A DNA stretch of 64,000 nucleotides from Siphonodentalium dalli. Its lineage: Eukaryota; Mollusca; Scaphopoda; Gadilida; Siphonodentaliidae. Below, in pieces: positions 56,790 through 64,000 of this stretch. The notes beneath the pieces are model-generated. The model saw only the letters and a program-made list of their open reading frames with translations. It did not search any database and was not told where the DNA came from. Each line of letters begins with the position of its first letter. The first letter of the stretch is position 1. Both the position numbers and the translations under genes were made by a program. The stretch spans positions 44,583,797 through 44,647,796 of the forward strand of contig CP136061.1 of the NCBI GenBank assembly GCA_032622095.1, in the 5' to 3' direction.

Positions 56790-57344
56790 AATTATCTCAT
56801 AACATTTTTCACTGAAAGGTAACTTCTCTACAAGTACATTTTACAACGCTAGCGTCTTCGAATTTATTCGAAGACTTTCGCTTTTGTTAAAAAATGCACT
56901 GGTAAATAGCACAATTTACCAACGCATCTTTTTTTGCTCGGTATTATTCTGAGTTCAGTGTGTACAGCGAAGGGGAACGCCCTTCGCTTACCACACTGCC
57001 ATTAGAATCCGAGAAAAAATTGAAGCATCAGTAAATTGTGCTCTTTTCTGTCAAAACCCCCATTCGAAGTGCTCACCTTACACTTTGGAATATAACACAA
57101 CCTCTGGACCGACCCTGTGCGGGCCACTCTGGTCCCACCCCTCGCTCGGGGCCACTCTGGCCCATGGGCCAGAGTGGCCGCCCCCAGTAAAAAATTCTGG
57201 CCCACCCCCTCGCTCGGGGCCACTCGGCCAGAGTGGCCCCGATCCCATGTATTGGTCTACCAATTTACTGGGGGCGGCCACTCTGGCCCATGGGCCAGAG
57301 TGTCGACGAGCGAGGGGTGGGCCAGAGTGGCCGCCAATACTACT
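56790..57344 (-). repeat. right terminal inverted repeat
   Basis: Complement of the left TIR, including the GGGGCCACTCTGG palindromes, the AAGGGGAACGCCCTTCGCT segment and AATTTATTCG / CGAATAAATTCG. Homology with the internal copy extends further in, to block 4. The ends differ by scattered substitutions and small deletions, so the element is not very recent. Confidence 0.9.
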
Positions 57345-57350
57345 CTCGGT
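57345..57350. other. 6-bp target-site duplication, right
   Basis: CTCGGT immediately follows the terminal ...CAATACTACT and matches 47588-47593 exactly. Confidence 0.92.
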
Positions 57351-57649
57351 CAAACCATAACCAGAGACGACACATATAAGCTTGTCGAATCCTCATCCAT
57401 ACCATAACTGTTTATTAGATTGTAATTACTTTGTTATGAAATATGTGGATTAAATATATACTGGTTACACTGAAGATACGAATATTCAAACTATATAGTA
57501 CACTGATATATTCAACTGGTGTTTATTTGCTGGAAGATGCAGTGATGTCATGTTTAGAATACTTATAAAGCGAAATTTCAAGAAGAAAAAAATCGATTAA
57601 CGATTGATTTATGTGATTGTTTATGAATTTTGTATGAGTTCATACCCTG

Positions 57650-58145
57650 CCCTAAATATGCACCATTGCTCGTAACATACATGGCCCGTTATAAACATAT
57701 CAAGAAAGTCATAGCCCGTGTATCCACACCTTTGAACTCCACACGACGGTTATTTCGCCAGCACACAAAGCTTCGCCTAAATATAACATTCCTGTCAGTT
57801 TATATACTGTATGATTACATGTCGGACATAGATGAGCCTACCCTGTACATTACTATTGTGATTCGGGCTGATTACGTGTTGATAGATTATCATGATGCGT
57901 ATATAATTCTCTCAGACAGATCGTGTGTCCTGTAATGACTACCTTCGACTCTCTGGATAGTCAGTCGAGAACCAGACCGCTCTGTAAAGATTCCATACGA
58001 TTTGAGGAAACCCATGTTTCCCGTATTTTCCAAAAGTACACATATTGTCTTGGTAAACTGAAAATCCTTGTGATGAGCACACGAGGTACGGTGCGATACG
58101 ATATGGTTTATTGCCAATCGAGATCCTTTCGGGAGGAACAATTTA
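57650..58145 (+). repeat. dispersed repeat, third copy of the 44.3-46.0-kb unit
   Basis: Shares ATCAAGAAAGTCATA, AAAGCTTCGCCTAA..ACATTCCTGTCAG, TATACTGTATGATTACATGT and GTGATTC with the tandem duplication at 44285-46030. Its right part, GAGGAAACCCATGTTTCCCG and following, recurs inverted at 58488-58590. Confidence 0.7.
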
Positions 58146-58194
58146 ATTAAATGTATAGAGGCAGAATTAGAAATAAAGAAAACATTATTGTAAT

Positions 58195-58600
58195 GTCATG
58201 GTTACCTGATTCTACTCTCGGGATAGTCCATTCCCGAGAGTCGAATCAGGTAACGATGACAGGACACACGAGCTGTCTGAGATAATGATGAGTATTCGAT
58301 ATACGACGCGATACGATGTTGTTTATTGCCATCAAGATCCTTATTATTATAGTCAGTGGAGAACCAGCCCGCCCTGTAAAGATTCCATTCCCGAGAGCCG
58401 AACCAGGTAACCATGACATGACACACGAGCTGTCTGAGATAATGATGAGCATACGATTCTAAGCACACTCACGTTAATATAAGGATTTTCAGTTTACCAA
58501 GACTATACGTATACTTTCGGAAAATACGGGAAACATGGGTTTCCTCAAATCGTATATATGGAATCTTTACAGAGCGGGCTGGTTGAAAAAATGAGTAAAA
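58195..58600. repeat. foldback repeats
   Basis: GTTACCTGATTCTACTCTCGGG pairs with CCCGAGAGTCGAATCAGGTAAC around 58201-58252. ACACACGAGCTGTCTGAGATAATGATGAG-type sequence is duplicated near 58263 and 58422. 58488-58590 is the complement of 57965-58065. Confidence 0.75.
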
Positions 58601-60812
58601 TAATACGTCCCCATCCTGCCTTCTTGAACATAGAAAGTCCATACCATCATGACCCGCGCGGCGCGTATCCTGGATACAGGACCTCAGTCTAATTATAATT
58701 AGAACAAGGTTTCATTACAGTCAATACTCAGTCTAGAGACTCCGATAGTTAATACTCAGTCTATAGAGACTCTGGTACTTAAATTGATTTCGGAGATGAA
58801 CAGGGTATCTCAAGCTCGAGATAGCTCATTAATATTCAAGTTTCGAAATAGGCACTATTTTGATTGACGTGCGACAGTGTCCACATTTGTTAATAACAAT
58901 GGCCGTAACCCGTAGGCAGAATAACTAAAACGTAAGTTGATTATAATGAAAATAAGATCTGGTTTTAATTAGACTGACAGGACCTGTGTCCTGGATACGG
59001 CAATCTTTCTATGGAAAACTTGTAAGATGATCAGAGATATCCAAAATTCCATAGCCATCTGTTCTACAGATTGATAAAGATACTCCTACCTCATAATACG
59101 ACAGCGTGTCAACAGTTATATTATAAGTCATATCTCTGTCTTCTGTAGAATCAAGCAGCAACTACAGCGAGGTTTAGATTGGAATGTTCTATCTTCGCCA
59201 GTCAAAAGATATCAGACTACACTGTCAAAAAACACCGTATTCCTACAGCACATTGCGTCGTAAAATTACGGATATTTTTAACAGTGTATACTATTCCTCA
59301 CGAAGCGGCAGGATATCGTGACCAATCGTAGAACAACTATAGCTTGTCAATAACCCCTGCGCAACACCGTGTGCCAATGTTACGCACGAAATGCGGCCTT
59401 CTTTTGTGCTGTCTTTAGTACATCACATTTCGCGTCTCATTGAAAACTAACTAAATCGCCGTGCTATGTTGCACGGACTTCGTTTGGAAATAGCACATAG
59501 CTGACTGACTACCGGATGTAGTTCCCTCATGTGACCCAGCGAACTATAGATAGTATAGGTTATGATTGTGGGCCGACGTTAGAAGTTTTAACAATCTAAA
59601 CATCCCCAATATATATGACAATAACTCAATTCAAAATCGCCATTAGCAAGTGGCAAGTCCCATGCAATGATCCCACATTTGAACAATTTGAAAGGTACAC
59701 AAATTCAGATTCACAAAAAAACATATTTTAATAATACATCTATGATGTGGATTTGCGATCATTGATATATTCACGTATACATGCAGTGCACGGTGCCCAA
59801 TACAAATATACATTATCATAATGTTTTATCTTGCTGCGCGTGTAAATGTAAATGTCTTCATAAGTCAGTTTCGTCGTTTGTAGCATCTGGCATTAAATTG
59901 TAATGTACAAACAATAGTATAATATCTATCTTTAATTTTTGGTTGTTGGATTTTGAAGAGTGATCATTCAGAAATATAAATAAGGTGAAATCGTTTTGAA
60001 GATTCAGCCTAATTGGTGAATGTTTTTCGCTGTTCTAGCTATGTACTAGATCATATCAAGACGTTGCCAGTTTTGCAGGTGGACGAGACACCACCCAGAT
60101 GGTAATTTTTGCAAAAAAAACTACCCAACTCGGCGTAAAATTTTGTGAATAAATGCTTCAAAAGCTACTCTTTGAGGTATAGAACAATACGTGTGAACAA
60201 TACAATTACATTACTTGTGGATGGCCGGTCTCGAAACACATACAAATATAGACATATTCGAATAGATAGATTAATAAATTATGCTATTATAGTGATAAGA
60301 TTTTTTTTTAAGTACATGTATATTGTATCTCAGTTGTCCTCCGTGTGACATATGTGTATATGTGCTCCTTTTTGTCTTCTCCTTTGAACGAACGTAATTT
60401 AGGGCATGTTATTAAACGCATCATTGAGATAAAATTAATGGCTACTTAATTGTTTTAAAAGTGACATATTCTCAATTGCCAAAAGTCCATGTAGTTTCTC
60501 TATCGTGGGATTCTAGCTCCCAGTGACATTCGGGATATAACGATCACGTGTTTCTTTATGTTTCACGGATATTAGTATAGAAAATAATATTCATCCCATA
60601 TTTCTATATTACAAGCAGGGCAATTTACATTACCATTCTATTTACACCCTTTCATTTCTATTGGCAGTCTGTGTTTAGCTGCCATAATTAATCCTAACTT
60701 AGACCCCGGAATCCGCCATCCAAAAATGGGGCTGATCTCTCCATTCGTGTTGTCCCCCCAAGTGGAACAGAACTGACCGCGGAACTGTATTGCCACAGAT
60801 AGCTTCAGGAGG
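58601..60812. other. no gene seen; one short hAT-like palindrome
   Basis: Near 59223-59289, ACACTGTCAAAAAACACCGTA and TACGGATATTTTTAACAGTGT form an imperfect palindrome with CACTGT/ACAGTG ends, like small hAT-type MITEs. CAATACTCAGTCTAGAGACTC is duplicated near 58722 and 58751. Nothing else is supported. Confidence 0.45.
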
Positions 60813-61406
60813 CTAAAGTGCAAAGAGTGTGTGGTCAGATGTCCCTCCTCCCCCATATACAAGGGAGGAGGCAACGGGGTATAGAAAAACCCTTCCTGGA
60901 ACCCAAGAATGACGGACAAATTCTGAGATGTCGCGAGAAAAGTAATTTTCCATTACTTCAAAGGGAAAATGAAAGAAACTCATTCTTTGCATGAATTTGA
61001 TCATTAAAAATATATTCTGTTTTAGATCCGCTAACATCTTTTTAATTTTGTTATCACTGAATCTGAATCTAATTGGTATCCTATACTCTTGAAAACCTTG
61101 CTCTCGGATGCTTTCGTCATCCCAATATAGCTTGAAAGAGTTCACACATATAGTGTGTCTAATCCGATAGCCTGCCGAAGCACCATTAGGACCACTCTTC
61201 ATTATATGGAGATTTCGTCTTTCAAAGCCAGAAAATAACAGATTGGGCACACGTGCAATTGAATTAAACCGAGAGCGCTTATAGATCCAGACAAAACAAC
61301 GCCCCACTCTATTATTATAGCCTTGCCCGTCAAGGATGCCCTCGTTCGACGTGGCCAAAATATTCACATTAATTAAGTGTTTGTATGGGTCAGTTTCAGG
61401 TCGCAT
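60813..61406 (-). CDS. unplaced 197-codon open frame, hypothetical
   Basis: Longest non-repetitive open frame outside the mobile elements, from ATG 61406. The composition is protein-like and mixed, for example GYRIRHTICVNSFKLYWDD and RFRFSDNKIKKMLADLKQ. There is no signal peptide, transmembrane segment or family motif I recognise. The last 30 residues look like non-coding read-through. It could be one exon of a host gene, an old retroelement piece, or chance. No splice sites were resolved with confidence. Confidence 0.25.
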   Translation of the reverse strand: MRPETDPYKHLINVNILATSNEGILDGQGYNNRVGRCFVWIYKRSRFNSIARVPNLLFSGFERRNLHIMKSGPNGASAGYRIRHTICVNSFKLYWDDESIREQGFQEYRIPIRFRFSDNKIKKMLADLKQNIFLMIKFMQRMSFFHFPFEVMENYFSRDISEFVRHSWVPGRVFLYPVASSLVYGGGGTSDHTLFAL

Positions 61407-62213
61407 AATTCAGCGCGGTTTCGGTTATTCACTCACAGTCGTGTTTATGACGGACTATTTCGCCCGGTCACAGCCTCGGCCAATGACCGATAGCAATGCA
61501 TTCCTTCCACGTGGCTCAATGGATCTCTATATTCACTATATTAGATAAGCAAGCGGTTTTGACAGAACCCGACCAACTAGGCTGTTTTATTTTAATTTGT
61601 TGACTGTTTGACCCAAGACTATCAAATGACCTGCATAAATTAAGATATGGCGATAGCTTCTGTTCAGAAAGCCATGTTTAACAATCAACTGTGGTTCTGT
61701 CATTCTGTATTATGTGCGTTTGATATCGTTACTCCTGAGAGCAATTTATCCGCTTGGTGTGATTCTGAGTTGGAATTGATACAGCTAGCGGTCAACAGTA
61801 TCGGGGGATGGGTGACTAATGCCATTAAACACAGCATTTGTTTGGATTTCAGATAAAGAGATGGTGGATTGTTAATGAAGCCCGTTGTCGCATAATTAAT
61901 CCTCTGGGTCCGATGGCGTTCGCAAACAAAATGACCCATGTCAATTCATATCAATTCTAGAACTAAAAGCATAATATGCTCATACAAACATTTTGGCAAT
62001 TTTGTTTTAATTCCGTCCTTATACAAAGGAGATTTGCCTCATTACTCCCCGTTATTTTCAGTCATTATGCAAGCAATGAGGAGGGTAGAACGGAACGTTT
62101 TACTTTTCACTTATCTGAGAAGTGACTTTAGCAGTGAATGTATTTGTGTTCCCAGTTTTTTTTCTCCAATTAATCTTCTACTCTTAATAATTTGAGTACA
62201 CATGTAGTCCCAA
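61407..62213. other. no gene seen
   Basis: Open frames of 60-85 codons without recognisable domains. No repeat identified. Confidence 0.4.
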
Positions 62214-62350
62214 CTAACCATATCATGACTGGAGCCGCGCTGTTGCAGCATTAAGATCCTGTGCCAGTGCATGATCTTATATATGCGAGTCTCCCATTTG
62301 GGAGCCTCGCATATATAAGATAATGCACTGACTTACAAGGTAAATGTAAA
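62214..62350. mobile_element. paired-palindrome MITE, copy H (left half)
   Basis: Contains CATGACTGGAGCCGCGCTG and the hairpin ATATATGCGAGTCTCCCATT / TGGGAGCCTCGCATATATAA followed by ACTGACTTACAAGG. The second hairpin and the right terminus are missing. Confidence 0.7.
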
Positions 62351-62639
62351 TATGTTATAATACACCCATTGTTGAAATATTTCAAAGTGTGTCGGTTCTA
62401 CAATGTTTCATACATGTGGACACTGGCTTTTTTCGATTCGTTCAGATAAGCCAAACACCGCTAAAATGATAACCTTCAAAAAATTTCTGAACAGCATCAG
62501 TTTGCCCTATACTAGCAGCATCATAGAAATTCCGCCGACGCCACCAACATCATAGCAAATAACCAGGACCACTTAGCCAGGGTGTGGATCAAAACTGTTC
62601 TCGGTGTTTCTAACCGTAAAATGAAGAGCGCGTCTTTGT
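62351..62639. other. no gene seen
   Basis: Short unique spacer with no supported feature. Confidence 0.4.
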
Positions 62640-62900
62640 GGTTATAACGCTGGCAAGTTTATCAGGCATTCTTTTACAGGCATTTCGCTATATATAGAAA
62701 GCTATACAATATGTGCCAGATATCTAATGCAAAAATGCTTATAAAATTCATATGTACCACATCTCTAGGTGGGAAGTAAAAACTATGTACTTCCACCAGT
62801 ACCTATGTTATCGAAATATGCCTGAAAAATAGCATGCATGATGCATGCAATTATCTCGCAAGAACCAATCATATATACAGGTATTTTAAGGCAACTTATA
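62640..62900. mobile_element. degenerate Harbinger-like MITE fragment
   Basis: TTATAACGCTGGCAAGTTTA, GCATTCTTTTACAGGCATTTC, ATGTGCCAGATATCTAATGC and AATTATCTCGCAAGAACCAA follow the order of the copies at 1942 and 5853, but the right end is lost. Confidence 0.55.
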
Positions 62901-62994
62901 TATACTATAGCTGAAACAGGCTCGGCTCCCTTCCGGGGTCTTTCTTCGGCGTCAGACGGCCCTGCGCGCATATGACAGACGGGTCCTACTCTTT

Positions 62995-63400
62995 TATATA
63001 CGTATATATATATATATATATATTGATTATGCTACTTCAATACATCCTCGTGCAAATAGGTTCACATTGGGTCTAATATTGGGATTGGTTCATATTGGAC
63101 TTATTTCATCATGGAATGCCCATAGCGTTGGATAGCGCGGATCGAATGTGAAAACACATATTAAAGAGGGTACATATCCTCGTGCAAATGCGCTCATTTT
63201 GGACTTATTTTATTTTATTTTTATTTTATTAAATTTGTTTATATCAAAATTTTGAAAAACTGACGCCGTTATAACCTCCACCAGGGTACCCCGAGTCACC
63301 ACACCAAATCTGGTTGAAATCGGAACAGCAGTCTGTGAGAAAAATCCTGACAGACAGACGGACGGACATATCCTGCTCTTTTATATATAAATATATTAGT
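62995..63400. repeat. interspersed repeat with TA run and GACAGACGGACGG tail
   Basis: (TA)n near 62997-63022. CATCCTCGTGCAAAT(A/G) is duplicated near 63044 and 63176. The tail CCAAATCTGGTTGAAATCGG..CAGTCTGTGAGAAAA..GACAGACAGACGGACGGAC belongs to the common invertebrate interspersed class also seen at 15800 and 46400. Confidence 0.65.
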
Positions 63401-63499
63401 ATCACGGTTGCATGCACGTGGAACTACCAAAATGTTACTTGTTGTCGTTAACATTGGTAAATGTGTATGGTATATATTCATGCATGACGTTCTGCAATA

Positions 63500-63575
63500 T
63501 AGGGTTTAATATGAGAATATTCCTGCAACAAAAATACCTTGGAAACTTGCCAGTGTATGAACGTACCCTTATACC
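63500..63575. mobile_element. right end of a Harbinger-like MITE
   Basis: AAACTTGCCAGTGTATGAACGTACCC ends at TTA near 63569-63571, matching the right terminus of 5853-6277. The rest of the element is not present in recognisable form. Confidence 0.55.
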
Positions 63576-63631
63576 GTTCGAGAACACCCAAGAGCACGCA
63601 CGGATATGAATATACACCACATATGGTCAAT

Positions 63632-63682
63632 TATCGGAGTCAATAATTACCGGAGTCACTAATTACCGGAGTCACTAATTGG
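63632..63682. repeat. short 18-bp tandem repeat, three copies
   Basis: TTAT/ACCGGAGTCA(A/C)TAAT repeats three times. It is simple and recent. Confidence 0.85.
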
Positions 63683-64000
63683 TCGATAATAGAACGAAAA
63701 AAAAACAAATTGGTTATTTTAAATATTCCCCACAATAATGGGGATTTGCTCTCGTGTGATCCTGGTGTGATCGGCTATATTTTTCCACGTCGTCGGTGTT
63801 TGGATGACACTGATTATCGTTCAATGCCATGGTTTATTTTACAGAGATTGGGGCGATAATGTAGTAAACTGGGGAAAAAACTGTGTAAGACTTCTTTTAT
63901 GATGTTACGGTAGTGATTGGTCTGTACAATACTGTAGAACGATGTATTCAACGCGGGAGGGGGCATCCTTTCCACAGTCAACTCATTCGGAATACCGTAG
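63683..64000. other. no gene seen
   Basis: Unique sequence to the window end. No supported feature. Confidence 0.4.

Larger units (their letters stand above)
47594..57344. mobile_element. Polinton/Maverick-type element, 9,751 bp, composite and decayed
   Basis: The ends are AGTAGTATTGGCGGCCACTC and its exact complement, giving AG...CT termini inside 6-bp duplications. Long inverted terminal repeats enclose a decayed protein-primed DNA polymerase, a zinc-knuckle gene and four small genes. Intact Polintons are usually 15-20 kb and encode an integrase, ATPase, protease and capsid proteins; none of these is recognisable here. A second, diverged TIR pair inside (53500-54200) shows that two partial elements are joined, but only the outer ends have the duplication. 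The whole unit therefore integrated once, or an interior deletion or recombination followed. Elements of this class lie close to adintoviruses, so it may equally be an endogenised viral genome. Confidence 0.9.

Noticed and set aside
47594-57344. Integrase, packaging ATPase, maturation protease or capsid genes
   Set aside because: I looked for them because Polintons normally carry them, and found no frame with their motifs. The four small genes do not resemble them.

Overview
This is animal nuclear DNA, AT-rich and dominated by repeats. It is not a bacterial or compact viral genome, and I recognise no intact host protein-coding gene. A tRNA-derived SINE with an ATTAAACCCC / AATCAATCA tail, interspersed repeats with GACA/GACGGACG tails, and many foldback elements point to a marine invertebrate, probably a mollusc. 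That assignment is an inference.

Layout. 1-1.7 kb: tandem and higher-order repeats. 1.9-17.6 kb: a mosaic of small DNA elements, including Harbinger-like MITEs with TTA target duplications, hairpin elements, paired-palindrome MITEs, a 2.8-kb inverted repeat, a 370-bp family with two paralogous empty sites, a SINE, and an element bounded by G and C runs. 18.1-36.2 kb: four unrelated satellites with 38-, about 62-, about 72- and 45-bp units, separated by unique DNA and more MITEs. 36.2-47.6 kb: mostly non-coding, with a large palindrome, the 3' end of an L2/CR1-like LINE, and an 0.9-kb tandem duplication. 57.4-64 kb: foldback repeats, one unplaced 197-codon ORF, and more MITE fragments.

The centrepiece is a 9,751-bp Polinton/Maverick-type element at 47594-57344. 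It begins AG, ends CT, has inverted terminal repeats of at least 0.55 kb, and is flanked by a perfect 6-bp target duplication (CTCGGT). It carries a decayed protein-primed family-B DNA polymerase and a divergent zinc-knuckle gene that share a 111-bp palindromic intergenic region. It also carries four small genes of unknown function. I find no integrase, packaging ATPase, protease or capsid gene. An internal pair of TIR-like sequences shows that it is composite.

The most unusual observation concerns those four small genes. Each is preceded by the same promoter-like block of about 85 bp (two GACGT-containing boxes plus a TATA-like run). Each is followed by a 16-nt hairpin that matches the metazoan histone-mRNA 3' stem-loop. 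Three of the four hairpins also have the same downstream AAAGATACGCTCT box, placed like the histone downstream element. This suggests the element expressed a set of genes as standard cassettes with replication-dependent-histone-type 3' ends rather than poly(A) signals. I am not aware of this having been described for Polintons.
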